A DNA stretch of 64,000 bases. It comes from Pedobacter steynii (GTDB taxonomy: Bacteria > Bacteroidota > Bacteroidia > Sphingobacteriales > Sphingobacteriaceae). The notes beneath the pieces were generated by a model. That model was not told where the DNA came from and searched no databases. It saw nothing but the letters and a program-made list of their open reading frames with translations. The position numbers were made by a program, and so were the translations under genes. This document shows positions 29,701 to 39,700 of this stretch, one piece after another (the first letter of the stretch is position 1; every line of letters starts with the position of its first letter). The stretch lies in assembly GCF_900103665.1 (NCBI RefSeq), contig NZ_FNGY01000003.1, positions 248,001 to 312,000 on the forward strand, in the 5' to 3' direction.

Positions 29701-30488
29701 ATTTTAATTTTGGATACAATACCAATAAGGTAACTAAGCTGGAGGTTGCTCCCAATGTCTGGAGATCCATATCCGCCAATGGCGCTCCTGTGGAAGGTTA
29801 TTCTCAAAGAAGCTTATTTTCCGTACAATTTGCAGGGTTAAATCATGATTATGGATATCCTACTTTTATTGGTCCGGATGGCAAAGCGACCACTTACATC
29901 GGTTTGCAGGATGACAATTTATCCTTCCTAAAATATGAAGGACCTGTTGACCCTACTTTTGCCGGTGGTTTTTACAATCAGTTTTCCTATAAAGGGTTCA
30001 GCTTATCGGCCTTATTCGGATTTTCTGCAGGAAACTTTCTTCGTCTAAAACCAACTGTTCAAAGTGCATACGATGATTTAACGGCACTGAGCAGAGATGT
30101 GATGAACAGATGGGTGTTGCCGGGAGATGAGAAATTCACGAGTGTTCCAGCCATATTAGATCCGCTTTCTGCAGCTAAAATCATTGGTTCGGATGGTTCT
30201 ACGGTAGACATCAGGTATCCCTATAATGTTTACAATTATTCTACCGAAAGAGTGGTAAAAGGGGATTACATCAAATTAAGACAACTGTCACTTACCTATG
30301 CCCTTCCAAAAAGCATTTATTCCAGACTAAATATGTCCAATGCACAATTGTCGCTGGTAGGCAATAACATTTGGTTGATTTATGCGGATAAACGCTTAAA
30401 CGGACAGGATCCGGAGTTTTATGCTTCCGGTGGTGTGGCCATGCCGGTTGCGAAACAGTATACCCTATCGTTAAAATTTGGATTTTAA
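26799..30488 (+). CDS. SusC/RagA family TonB-linked outer membrane transporter with STN domain
   Basis: 1229 residues. A long leader ends near ASGTAQ (about 48). The STN domain (about 55-112) contains FADLGQQSGYQFFYNERLL and LNLCFENQPFSYEI. A carboxypeptidase-regulatory-like domain (about 143-215) precedes the TonB plug (about 220-350, STGYQTLEKKTFTGSS, GMYGARAMNGVIVVTTKKG) and the barrel. It is followed 12 bp later by SusD, then by a metallopeptidase and a DUF4302 lipoprotein, so the four make one operon. The STN domain couples it to the FecR/sigma pair. Confidence 0.93.
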   Translation: MNNIIHCTLLSKKPQGRNLIWRIMKLTFALLFSVFMQVSASGTAQTINLKKRNTPLTQIFADLGQQSGYQFFYNERLLEKASKVNVEIANGTLVEALNLCFENQPFSYEIMDKTVVVKAREKSILEAIADYFAIVEVKGRVTDDSGRPIPGVIIREKGKKNSTTTNDKGDYQLKVDESSALVFSYVGYKSEEITLAGRTILNVRMKEDVSQLQEVTISTGYQTLEKKTFTGSSALIKASDAERNGVPDISRMLEGQVAGVTVQNVSGTFGAAPKIRVRGATSFSGDNKPLWVVDGIILEDVVNISNEALTTGDANTLIGSSVAGLNPDDIESFNILKDAAATGMYGARAMNGVIVVTTKKGRQTEGAARISYSGNYTTYAKPSYADFDVLNSADQMAIMIEMQNKGYYQIPGASRGNSGGIFYKMYNMLYDYNESTKTWALRNDNASKIAFLSRYANANTDWFDVLFKNSLQQDHSVSVNSGTEKFQTYASTSFLRDNGQTRGNSVDRFTGNYRANFKLNDKLSGELLANGSVRNQQTPGTTALQSDPVYGTYYRGFDINPYNYALSTSRLITPYDENGNLEYFRQNSAPFNILNELNTNYLKLGMIDFKVQGGVNYKILPSLTYSVNGSYRFTKTESQIYILKNSNMATSFRTVDDATSSVDNPNLYLDPDFPNGLRVSVLPDGGFYKIAGDNLKSYYFRQNLQYNKTFKKDHNLNVFGAMELRYADRQNQYFDGAGYQFENGGLVSSNYKYFKQAAETGKPYFGMGYGLDRYIAYFSNASYTYKEKYTLKFSNRIDGSNLMGSSRVARWLPTWNLSSSWNIDEESFWPKNKIVNAAKLRVSYGLVANIGNARNSSAVFYNQIARRPNIVDQEVQTYISSLENSQLTWEKTKDLNIGLDVAMLGDRLNLTVDVYKRNIFDLIGGIKTSGIGGQFEKTANYGEMKGNGFELAITGKVIDHQDFKWRTNFNFGYNTNKVTKLEVAPNVWRSISANGAPVEGYSQRSLFSVQFAGLNHDYGYPTFIGPDGKATTYIGLQDDNLSFLKYEGPVDPTFAGGFYNQFSYKGFSLSALFGFSAGNFLRLKPTVQSAYDDLTALSRDVMNRWVLPGDEKFTSVPAILDPLSAAKIIGSDGSTVDIRYPYNVYNYSTERVVKGDYIKLRQLSLTYALPKSIYSRLNMSNAQLSLVGNNIWLIYADKRLNGQDPEFYASGGVAMPVAKQYTLSLKFGF

Positions 30489-30500
30489 TCAGCATCGATT

Positions 30501-31964
30501 ATGAAATTAAATAAAATATCATTTGTCCTGTTAGGAGCCGTCCCAATCCTTTCTTTACTATCATGTAAAAAATATTTAGACGAAGCTCCGGACAACAGAA
30601 CGGAAATTAATTCCGTTGAAAAGGTAGCTCAGCTGGTTTCTACGGCCTACCCTACCTACGATTACCTCACATTTACGGAAGCCGCTTCCGACAACACAGA
30701 AGATAAAGGAGTAGGCATCGGAAGTACAGACGAAATGTTTGACCTGCCTTACAACTGGGTGGATGTGATTGGCACAGGAACCAATTCTACCTCTGCCTAC
30801 TGGAATGGATGTTATGAAGCGATTGCCGCCGCAAATCAGGCACTGGAAGCCATAGAAAAAGAAAACCTGGGTGCAGCTGCATTGCCTTATAAAGGTGAGG
30901 CGCTGGTAGCCCGTGCCTACGCACATTTCATGTTGGCGATACTCTATGCAACGCCTTATGAAATCGGGACTGATAATGGGGCGCCCGGAATCCCTTACAT
31001 TACGGCACCGGAAACCAAGGTTATTGTACAATACAGCAGAGGAACGGTTAAATCCACTTATGAGCAAATCGAGAAAGATCTGGAAGATGGCATAAAACTC
31101 CTTTCCGCTTCGGCCTATAAAACACCGAAGTTCCATTTTACCCCCGCAGCAGCACATGCCTTTGCTTCCCGTTTCTACCTATTTAAAGGAGACTGGAGAA
31201 AGGTGATTGATCACGCCACTTTAACCGTCCCGGGTAATGATTTCGTGAGCAATATCCGTCCGATTACGACGACTTTGAAAAACATGACAGGCGAGGAATT
31301 TAATGCCGCATTTTTCTCCAGTGCACAAAAGTATAACCTGCTGTTGTCTAATAATTATTCGACTTATCATTACCAATACGGGCCCCGACATGGATATGGT
31401 GCCAAACTCGTAAAAATGTTTACGACGCCCAACGTAACAGGTAAAATTTTAGGCAACCGGGTTGTATCTTATGGTGTGCCTCAGTATACCACTTATAAGT
31501 ATAAAGGCTATTTCTTTAACACCGGTCCCGGCATTGGTTTCCCTTACCTTACGAGTGCTTCGTTAACAGTAGATGAAGCTTTAATGAACAGAGCCGAAGC
31601 TTATGCTGAACTTGGAGATAATGAACTGGCGCTGAAAGACATCAATGATTTTTACAGTGTCCGTACAGAATCCTACAATCCGACGAATGATGCCGTAACC
31701 CTGGCCAAGATCAATAATTTTTATAAGCTATCCAATCCTAAAGAGGGCTTGATCCGAACCATACTGGACGCCAAAAAAGCGGAGTTTTTACAGGAAGGCA
31801 TGAGGTGGTTTGACATCATCCGCAGGAAGCTTACCGTTGTACACAACAACTTCGATGCTACCGGACTGGAGACCTTCACCGAACTTAAACCAGGTGATAA
31901 ACGAAGACTTTTTCAATTGCCCAAAGAGGTTAAATTGTCTGGTATAGAATTAAACCCGAGATAA
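30501..31964 (+). CDS. RagB/SusD family nutrient-uptake outer membrane lipoprotein
   Basis: 487 residues. The lipoprotein signal ends in LLSC followed by KKYLDEAPDNRTEI. TPR-like helices (AYAHFMLAILYATPY, AHAFASRFYLFKGDW) and the C-terminal EFLQEGMRWFDIIRRKL / FQLPKEV are standard for SusD. It lies 12 bp after susC and 10 bp before the metallopeptidase gene. It is a surface ligand-binding partner of SusC. The ligand is unknown, but the peptidase and lack of glycan enzymes suggest proteins or peptides. Confidence 0.93.
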   Translation: MKLNKISFVLLGAVPILSLLSCKKYLDEAPDNRTEINSVEKVAQLVSTAYPTYDYLTFTEAASDNTEDKGVGIGSTDEMFDLPYNWVDVIGTGTNSTSAYWNGCYEAIAAANQALEAIEKENLGAAALPYKGEALVARAYAHFMLAILYATPYEIGTDNGAPGIPYITAPETKVIVQYSRGTVKSTYEQIEKDLEDGIKLLSASAYKTPKFHFTPAAAHAFASRFYLFKGDWRKVIDHATLTVPGNDFVSNIRPITTTLKNMTGEEFNAAFFSSAQKYNLLLSNNYSTYHYQYGPRHGYGAKLVKMFTTPNVTGKILGNRVVSYGVPQYTTYKYKGYFFNTGPGIGFPYLTSASLTVDEALMNRAEAYAELGDNELALKDINDFYSVRTESYNPTNDAVTLAKINNFYKLSNPKEGLIRTILDAKKAEFLQEGMRWFDIIRRKLTVVHNNFDATGLETFTELKPGDKRRLFQLPKEVKLSGIELNPR

Positions 31965-31974
31965 AATTAATATT

Positions 31975-33354
31975 ATGAGACCTATATATAAATTTTTAAT
32001 ATTTGCGGCTTTAGTTACCTCGATAACGGCCTGTCGCAAAGCTGAAAACCTGAATGTAGATTACAGTACATTTAACGCTGATCATCCCGAAACCAATACC
32101 GCGTTAGACCAATGGTTGAAAACGAATTTTCTGGATGCCTATAACATAGATGTGGTATACCGTTACAACAGGTACTACCATGGAAATACAGCAAATGTTA
32201 CCCCCAACAGACTGGGAGATATCCAGCCGACCATGCAGGAAGTCCTGAATGGCTTCATTGCGCCATACAGAAAAGTGGCTGGTGAAACCTTCTCTAAAAA
32301 GTACATTCCAAAAGAGTTTGTTTTATTTGGTTCTTACTCTTATGCTGATGGCAACGATCCGGGTGTGGCAGGAACTGCCGCTGCCGGCAGGAGGATTACC
32401 CTATATGGATTAAATGATTACGCCCCACTTCCTGAAGGTGCGTTTTATTTCTGGGACAGACAAAGAATCATGCACCATGAATTTGGTCATATCCTGAATC
32501 AGATCATTCCTATCCCTACAGATTTTGAAAGTATCTCCAAAGGTTTTTATAAGCAACCCTATAAAGATACCCCGCAAGAAACCGCCCATCAAAATGGTTT
32601 TGTAACCAGCTATGCCAGTGGCGTCTATACCGAAGACTATGCGGAAACCATCAGCTGGGCCTTAATTAACGGACAGGCATGGTACGACAACTGGGCCAAC
32701 ACCTCATCAGCAGCAGGAAAAAACAGGCTGATCCAAAAAGAGCAAAATGTGATCAATTATTATAACACGCTGGGAATAAGTTTCAAGGAATTGCAGAGAG
32801 AGGTACAGAACTATATGCGTAATACACTGAGTTTAAATGAATCGAAGTTTTCTTACTGGCTCAATAGAAAAATATATACTTCCATGGTGGTCAACCATGA
32901 GTCAGCATCCTATACCAAATATGGAGGCTCAGATGCTTTTGGTCAGGTGTATAAAAACGTGAAAACAGGTATAAATGGCATGGCCGGATATGGATTCACT
33001 TTCAATTTTTTAAAATTCAATTTTACTTCAGCAACAACAATGAATGTGGAGGTGAGTTTTAGTCAGGGAGCGAATACTTTTCTTGCCAACTATGCCTATA
33101 ACATGGCGATCAATCAGAGTACAGGAGAAGTCAAATTTACAACGGGCACACCCGGGGGAACAGACAATAATTGGGTAAACAATGCCAATTTACTACGGAC
33201 ATCTGTGCAGCCATTGCTGGATTACCTCGGTAACCAGGTGTTTGTTGCCGATTGGCTTCCGGTAACCGTTGATGCCGACAATTACATGAAATATGGTGGT
33301 TTTTATGTTAAGGGTAGCCCATCAAGCTATTTCTATGGACCGCTGGCTTATTAA
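31975..33354 (+). CDS. SusCD-linked zinc metallopeptidase lipoprotein (peptidase Mx1-like)
   Basis: 459 residues. The lipoprotein signal ends in SITAC. The zinc motif His168-Glu169-Phe-Gly-His172 (MHHEFGHILNQ) is clear, and a downstream acidic stretch (YTEDYAETISWAL) may give the third ligand. The N-terminal segment TALDQWLKTNFLDAYNIDVVYRYN is typical of the putative zinc-binding metallopeptidases encoded directly after susCD in Bacteroidota. The C-terminal 110 residues look like an added beta domain. It is probably exposed at the surface and trims proteins for the SusCD importer. The family is well supported; the activity is inferred. Confidence 0.88.
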   Translation: MRPIYKFLIFAALVTSITACRKAENLNVDYSTFNADHPETNTALDQWLKTNFLDAYNIDVVYRYNRYYHGNTANVTPNRLGDIQPTMQEVLNGFIAPYRKVAGETFSKKYIPKEFVLFGSYSYADGNDPGVAGTAAAGRRITLYGLNDYAPLPEGAFYFWDRQRIMHHEFGHILNQIIPIPTDFESISKGFYKQPYKDTPQETAHQNGFVTSYASGVYTEDYAETISWALINGQAWYDNWANTSSAAGKNRLIQKEQNVINYYNTLGISFKELQREVQNYMRNTLSLNESKFSYWLNRKIYTSMVVNHESASYTKYGGSDAFGQVYKNVKTGINGMAGYGFTFNFLKFNFTSATTMNVEVSFSQGANTFLANYAYNMAINQSTGEVKFTTGTPGGTDNNWVNNANLLRTSVQPLLDYLGNQVFVADWLPVTVDADNYMKYGGFYVKGSPSSYFYGPLAY

Positions 33355-33370
33355 ATTAACTTAAGACAAA

Positions 33371-34717
33371 ATGAAAAGAATATTATTTTTTATTGCACTC
33401 TTATCTGTATTGATCAGTTGCAAAAAAACATCATACGTTGCAAAATTTGATAAGTTGCCGCAGGAAAGAGCAGGAGAACAGATTGCCCTGGTTTTAAATT
33501 CGTTAACATCCGCCAAAGATGGCTGGATCGGATCTTTGCCAACGGCTAAAGGTGGAGGTTATGGCTTTTACATCAGTTTTGATAAGGACCAGAATGTGAT
33601 TATGTACGGGGATTTAACCGATAAAAGTGCTGCAGAAGCTGGAAAATCTTATTTCAGAGTGAAGCAGGACATGGGCACAGATTTAATCTTTGACACCTAT
33701 AATTACATCTCTATGCTGAACGATCCTGATGATGGTGTACTTGGAGGAGAAAGTAAGATCGGGTTTAGCAGTGACATAGAATTCATTTACGATCACGCTA
33801 CAGCCGATAGCATCATCTTTATAGGGAAGAAGTTTCGGCAACCCTTTAAACTCGTCAAAGCTACGGCCGCGCAAAAAGCGGTTTATGAAGCGGGCGGCTA
33901 TAAAACAGCCATTGATAAATTTAAAAATTTCTTCATCACCAATCAAAACCCTTATATAGAACTGGGTTCCGGTGCGGAAGCCAGAAAGATTGGGATCACG
34001 CCTAATACGACCAACAACCTTGATATCGGGAAAAGAATCGATTTTACCGGTCCCGGGGCAGATGGAAAAATCAGCTCCGCCTCAGAGAAGTTTAATTTTA
34101 CACTTGATGGCCTGTCCATCCTGAATAACGGGCTTGTTTTTCAGGGTATAACGTTTGTCAGGCTGAACTGGAAGGATGCCACAACTTTAGCGATGTACGA
34201 CGCTGCAGGAAAGGAATATATTGTTAAAAATTCAATAGTACCATTAATCCCGCTGAGTCAACTCTGGGGTACCAAATATAGTGGCATGCTTTCCGAGTTT
34301 AAAACGATATATCCGGGCACTTCTGCCAGCGGCGCGGTGATATTGAACTATTTCCACAATAACTTACAACCTAATCCACTTAATCCTTATAGTTTCAATT
34401 ACGGCCGCATCAACTTTGTTTGGAGTGTGGTTAACAAAAGATTAACGATTAACGCCCATACCAGTCAGAGTGGAGGAGCCAGTACCTGGGTTACGTCATC
34501 AAGCTATAGCTATACAACAGATGATAAAGGCGTGTACAAATTTACGCTTCTATCTCCGCCTTCAGAAGGATATGCAGGCAAAATTATCCTGAAGTTGCAT
34601 GACTTTATACTCGCCAATCATGTAACTTTTGATTATTATATAGATAACGGCGTTGTTTATGGAAAAATGGCAAGCGTCGAAGATCCCACTATCGTGATGA
34701 CCTTTATGCTGCAATAA
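33371..34717 (+). CDS. DUF4302 family lipoprotein
   Basis: 448 residues, lipoprotein signal ending in VLISC. The N-terminal block (KLPQERAGEQIALVLNSLTSAKDGWIGS, GGYGFYISFDKDQNV, YFRVKQDMGTDLIFDTYNYISML) is characteristic of DUF4302, a family found next to SusCD and the zinc peptidase above. It lies 16 bp after the peptidase and is the last gene of the operon. Its role is unknown; a surface or accessory binding role is inferred from position. Confidence 0.85.
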   Translation: MKRILFFIALLSVLISCKKTSYVAKFDKLPQERAGEQIALVLNSLTSAKDGWIGSLPTAKGGGYGFYISFDKDQNVIMYGDLTDKSAAEAGKSYFRVKQDMGTDLIFDTYNYISMLNDPDDGVLGGESKIGFSSDIEFIYDHATADSIIFIGKKFRQPFKLVKATAAQKAVYEAGGYKTAIDKFKNFFITNQNPYIELGSGAEARKIGITPNTTNNLDIGKRIDFTGPGADGKISSASEKFNFTLDGLSILNNGLVFQGITFVRLNWKDATTLAMYDAAGKEYIVKNSIVPLIPLSQLWGTKYSGMLSEFKTIYPGTSASGAVILNYFHNNLQPNPLNPYSFNYGRINFVWSVVNKRLTINAHTSQSGGASTWVTSSSYSYTTDDKGVYKFTLLSPPSEGYAGKIILKLHDFILANHVTFDYYIDNGVVYGKMASVEDPTIVMTFMLQ

Positions 34718-34749
34718 AATCCATATCCCTGAAAAAATAAAATGACCAA

Positions 34750-34806
34750 TAAATGCCTAAATAGCTTAATTTGTTGAACAAATGGTTATTTAGGCATTTA
34801 CTTTTT
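34750..34806 (+). terminator. Nested hairpin terminator at end of second uptake operon
   Basis: A perfect 14-bp stem (TAAATGCCTAAATA with TATTTAGGCATTTA) encloses an inner 6-bp hairpin (ATTTGT-TGA-ACAAAT) and is followed by CTTTTT. It starts 33 bp after the DUF4302 stop and ends just ahead of the KOW gene. Confidence 0.7.
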
Positions 34807-34821
34807 AAAAAGACACCTGAT

Positions 34822-35022
34822 ATGGAAAACAAAACTGTTCAAAATTTAAAGGATGGAGATCAATGTCTTGTTATTGGAGGAACACATAAGGGTAAATCAG
34901 GCAGAGTTAGCAATGTAAACACCAGTAAGACAGGCCACATTACAATTACAGTTGAACAAAAAAACTCCGTTCGGTTCAAAACACTTGGAAAAAATGTGGT
35001 GGTTACAAATGAGGAAGAATAA
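34822..35022 (+). CDS. Small KOW-domain protein
   Basis: 66 residues from the ATG at 34822 (the frame opens earlier, but that part lies in the terminator). Nearly the whole protein is a KOW-type beta barrel: LKDGDQCLVIGGTHKGKSGRVSNVN, as in NusG and ribosomal L24 proteins. It may bind nucleic acid or the ribosome. The neighbouring cold-shock gene fits an RNA-related role, but the function is not established. Confidence 0.7.
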   Translation: MENKTVQNLKDGDQCLVIGGTHKGKSGRVSNVNTSKTGHITITVEQKNSVRFKTLGKNVVVTNEEE

Positions 35023-35175
35023 ACCTCCTTTTACAAGGAAAAAAAGCTGTTTTTAAAAATTTTGCAAAAAAAACTTAGAATTCTTTTAAACAATCCCTAT
35101 TTTACAGTGTTTTGTTTTCCATTGAGTAACCAATTTGGGAAGCCAATACAATTTATCATTAATAGTTTAAATACA

Positions 35176-35367
35176 ATGCAAGAAGGAACAGTAAAATTTT
35201 TTAATGAGTCAAAAGGATTTGGCTTTATCGTACCTGCCAACGGAGATGCAGAAATCTTTGTTCATGTGACTGGACTAACAGGTCCTATCAGGGAGAACGA
35301 CACCGTAACTTATGATGTTGAGAATGGCAAAAAAGGCCTGAACGCAACAAATGTTAAAGTCATCTAA
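35176..35367 (+). CDS. Cold-shock domain protein (CspA family)
   Basis: 63 residues from the ATG at 35176. It has the two RNA-binding motifs, KGFGFI (RNP1-like) and EIFVHV (RNP2-like), and starts with GTVKFFNESKGFGFI. The frame stays open upstream to 35062, but that part has no cold-shock similarity and belongs to a 5' untranslated region of about 150 bp, which is usual for cold-inducible csp mRNAs. It is followed by a strong terminator. The likely role is an RNA chaperone. Confidence 0.93.
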   Translation: MQEGTVKFFNESKGFGFIVPANGDAEIFVHVTGLTGPIRENDTVTYDVENGKKGLNATNVKVI

Positions 35368-35385
35368 TTGATTGATGATTTACCT

Positions 35386-35414
35386 AAAGCATCTCCAAAA
35401 GAGGTGCTTTTTTT
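35386..35414 (+). terminator. Rho-independent terminator after cold-shock gene
   Basis: A 10-bp stem (AAAGCATCTC with GAGGTGCTTT, one G-T pair), a 5-nt loop, and a T run, 18 bp after the stop codon. Confidence 0.85.
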
Positions 35415-35450
35415 GTTTCAAGGCATTTGTCATGCGATCCATCTTTTTGC

Positions 35451-36377
35451 TTAATTGGAAGAGAACTCATCCATCATGTCAACTGTTGGAACGAAAAACA
35501 AACTGCCTGTTTTGGGGCTACTGAAATCGAGTATCCTATCGTAATTACCTATAGGAGAACCAATAAACATATTATTTAACATTTTTTGCACGGTACTGAA
35601 TTTGCTTGCATAGGCAATAAAGTAAGTCCCCATTTCATTCTTAGACATACTTCCAAAAGGCATATTATCACGAACAATTTTAAGATCGTCGCCCACATTA
35701 GCTAAGGCGATATGGGAATTGGCGGGCTTTACCTCATCAGCCATTTCGATATCATTTGGTTTGGATCTGCCAATTACTTTTTCCTGATCCTGAACAGATA
35801 ATTCTTTCCAGGCGGTTAAGTCATGAATATATTTTTGAACAAAAAGGTAACTTCCTCCTTTATAATCAGGATCGTCATCACCAACAACACCAAAGAATTC
35901 CCGCTCCTGTCCATGTGGATTCTCGGTACCATCAACGAAACCTAAAATGGAACGGCCATCCCAATATCTGAACCCCTTGATTTCTTCTACGCTGACTGCT
36001 ACCTTGTTTAAGAGATCTGATATTTCAGCTGCCATATCATAACATATGCTCTGGCTATCCGCTCTGATATGAAAATGCAAGTCTCCTTTGGAAGAAACTG
36101 CGGTATGTTTTTCACCGGCAACCGGAATAAAATCCAGCAACTCTTTAGGGAGTGGAACCGGGAGGTCAAGCCGCAGCCATGCGTCATAGCCGATCCCCAT
36201 TACACAACTGGCTCTGGAAACCGGGAAGCGAATCGCGGCAGAATTGTTAAGGTTGATCACCAGTTTACAAAGCCTGTTAAAGATATCTTTAACCTCTAAA
36301 TTCTCTTTAAAATTCCAAACCATGAAGATGGTATTGCTATTCGTATCGGCTAATGTTTGCTGTGATTCCGGATTCAT
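35451..36377 (-). CDS. DyP-type heme peroxidase
   Basis: 308 residues. The DyP signature GFVDGTENP is present with the catalytic Asp149. The heme-ligand region NSHIALANVGDDLKIVRDNMPFG supplies the proximal histidine and conserved arginine. There is no Tat or signal sequence, so it is cytoplasmic unless encapsulated; no encapsulin gene is nearby. It uses H2O2 to oxidise dyes and other substrates. It is divergent from the LodA-type oxidase, an H2O2 producer, with a shared 354-bp promoter region, so the two may be linked. Confidence 0.92.
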   Translation of the reverse strand: MNPESQQTLADTNSNTIFMVWNFKENLEVKDIFNRLCKLVINLNNSAAIRFPVSRASCVMGIGYDAWLRLDLPVPLPKELLDFIPVAGEKHTAVSSKGDLHFHIRADSQSICYDMAAEISDLLNKVAVSVEEIKGFRYWDGRSILGFVDGTENPHGQEREFFGVVGDDDPDYKGGSYLFVQKYIHDLTAWKELSVQDQEKVIGRSKPNDIEMADEVKPANSHIALANVGDDLKIVRDNMPFGSMSKNEMGTYFIAYASKFSTVQKMLNNMFIGSPIGNYDRILDFSSPKTGSLFFVPTVDMMDEFSSN

Positions 36378-36731
36378 AAAATCGTTTATTCGTAGATTTG
36401 TGTAGCCGATAAATATATAAAAAATTTGAGCTTTCGGTCAAAACTTCTATTTACCGAATCAGCCGATACAAAAAGCTATGTTTTACCTACGTTGTATCAG
36501 AAATAATGAATTTTCATAAATACTTTAATTATTAAGCTATTTTCTATAGCTTTAATCTATCAAACCCTATTGCTTTAAATTAACCTCTCCATTATGAATC
36601 TTTTAAATGATGTACTTCCTCTAGTTCAATTCCAAATAATCAGTCATTTTTTTCGTAAGCAGAGTTAATGCAATATTCAAAATTTGTAATAGCCTCTTTC
36701 TCATTTTAATCATCTAAACGAAAATAACACC
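36378..36731. other. Shared promoter region between DyP peroxidase and LodA-type oxidase
   Basis: 354 bp, AT-rich, between divergent genes. No ORF or RNA gene is seen. It must hold both promoters; I could not assign clear boxes. Confidence 0.45.
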
Positions 36732-39700
36732 ATGACTGAAAAATCGAAAAAAAAATCGGGTGCAACACCGCACACTGAATCTTCAGCTACAAATAAAGGC
36801 GAAGCTACAGCAAACAATGTAGCATGCTGGGATAGCGAAGGAACCACAAAAATTGTCACAGAACGGCTCAAAGAGATGTTTGTCGAAATGGGACAAAAGT
36901 CAAGGATCGAAAAAGGGCAGATGCCTGCTGAACGAGCCGTTTTCAGGAAACAACATGGCATCGCCTATGGTACTTTCCGCGTAAAAAAAGACATCAACCC
37001 CGAATTTAAAGTGGGAATTTTTGCCGGCGATACTTACGAATGTGCCGTGCGCTTTTCCAGTGACACTGACCCACGTTCACCAGACCTGCACACTACACTG
37101 GGACTGGGATTGAAACTATTTGGCGTTGAGGGCCCTAAGTTATTGGGCGACAGCAATAATGCGGATTTCATCTTTCAAAACATAGACCGCTTTTTTGCAC
37201 GTGATGCACAACAGATGTGCAGTTTCACTACCGCTGGTGTTGTAGATCGTGACTACGACTCTTATATCAATAAACACCCGGAGCTGGCTGAGATTCTTGC
37301 CGCCATGACAAAAGTTGAAGCGAGTTGTCTGAGTGCCGGTTATTGGGCAATACTCCCTTTTAAATTAGGCGATACAAACATTGTTAAGTATCGTTTAGTA
37401 CCGGAGGAAACCGATCATGGTGCTGTTTTTAATGATAAAAATTATCTCGCACTTGATTTACAACAACGCCTGCGCAATAAGGCTGCAAAATTCCGCTTTG
37501 AGATACAAGTCCGTACCAATGATGCGACCATGCCCCTTAATGATGCACAGGTGGTTTGGAGCACGGAAGAGAGCCCTTATGTTTGTATTGCTGAATTAGA
37601 ATTCCCTCAGCAGGACATTCACGCAATTGGCCAGTCTGAATTTGGAAGTATTCTGGCTTTTAACATCTGGAGAACCTTAGCACAACATGAGCCGCTGGGA
37701 TCCATTGCTGAAGCGAGAAAAGACGTCTACGCAGCAAGTGCAGAAGCCCGTCATCAGGCCAATGGCCAGCAATCAGATGAACCTGAGCACATTAATCCTC
37801 CTTTTGAAGGAGATACAGACGAAGACAGCGAATGTATTGTTACCGCCGGGATCTATCCCCCAATCGGAGTAATGCGTGTCGGAAATAGTGAGGATGGATA
37901 TTTTATTGGCCCACTGGTTTCCGAACCGGTAGCCTTAACCGATGACTATGCCTACCGGGATAAAACCGGAGCCCTGAAACGGCAAGCTGCCCAATTCAGA
38001 ATTTACGGATTTAATGCCGCCGGAAAAGCAATTAAAGAGCTGACTGCCGAAAATTCGAGTATTGTCTGGCATTCACATTTAGCCAATCAAAAGTCATCCT
38101 GGTATCAGTTTCAAATGGCCCTGGATATTCCGGACGCTGTTGGAGCACCGGCTTCGATGTTGCGTAACATCAACGTGGCTGACCGGAATTCACTGATCAT
38201 AGATGGCGGACATCAATCCGTAAACGCGCCCAACGTGGAGGAGGGCCATCCTTTTATCGGGAAATTCCTGACGGAGACGGTTTACCTTGGTGAAATGCGT
38301 ACTGACGACAAAGGAAGGTTAATCATGCTCGGAGGACATGGTGTATCCAAAAATATAGACGGAGATATTGCCATTACCTTCGCGAACAACGAAGGTTGGT
38401 ATGATGATATTTCTGACGGTCCCGTTACTGCAGATGTGGAATACCTTGGGGTTAAACTTAAAGTGGCACCTGCATGGGTAATTTGTGGGCCACCGGATTA
38501 TGCTCCGATGCAGAAATCGGTTCGTACCATGTGGGATCTAATGAGAGACGTAGCCATTGACGCAGGAATGCTGGTCCGTCCGAAAAGGCCTTCTTTTACT
38601 CAGGACATCCTGCCCATTTTCCAGCGCATGACGAACCTGCAATGGGTGAATGCAGGCTTTGGAGCCGCATTTGGCTGGGGTGGTCAGTTTGATTATACCA
38701 CCGCTAAATGGATGGTAAAGCTGAATGATCCTTCTTCTGCAAATATGGAAATGCGACGTACGATTTCGAATAATTTCCGTCGCTATGAGGTCTCGGGTGC
38801 GGAAGCGCCGCAATTATGGCCATGGATGTATGGTGATGCCATTAGTATCCCTACTTTAGGTTCTGTGCGCCAGCATTCTACGCTTTCACAATTACAATTG
38901 TCTTTTATTGACCAATGGGTGAAAGGTGATTTTGATGCAGATTATGTGGATATGACCGGTTGTCCGCATATCCCAGAGCCGACTACCATAGATCAGCTGG
39001 ATGTTAAAGACCAACCGGATATGCTGACCAGAGCGGCGATGGAGTTTTGCCTGGCAGATGCCTTTCATCCAGGTTGTGAGATGACCTGGCCAATGCGAAC
39101 TGCCGGTATGTATATGTCTGCCTTCCGACTTAAACATGCACCAAAAACACCGCCGGTAAACTCTTCTTACTATGGCCCGGTGATGAATAGCGATGTATTC
39201 ACTTTAGCAAAAGGCCCTTTACTTGGTGGACAGGTAGCCGGTGGTATTACGAGATGGATGGCTATCCCCTGGCAAACCGATACCGCGAGTTGCCGTGACG
39301 GCTATACATCGGCCTACGATCCGTATCTGCCAACCTTTTGGCCGGCCAGGGTTCCCAATAATATCTTAACTGAAGAGCAGTACAATGCGTCTATAGATCC
39401 ACTGCTATCGGAAGAAACACGCAAACAAGCCTTTGCCTACCGTAAAGACTGGCTGGACGATCTGCCACTTGATGGCGAGGATCCAAATTACACCAACCAG
39501 ATTAACAGTATGGTAAAGTATTTTGATAAACTTGCGGTGGTTCAATCCCGGCCTGGCGTACCAAATGACCCAAACTTTCCGCCGAAAATGCAGGTTGGAA
39601 TCACGCCAAATGCAGAACAGGAAGCTGCCTTATTAGCCGAAGCGGTAAAAGAACTGGAAAGTATTTTAAACCGTCAGAAAGCCGCGAAAGGAAGTGCTCA

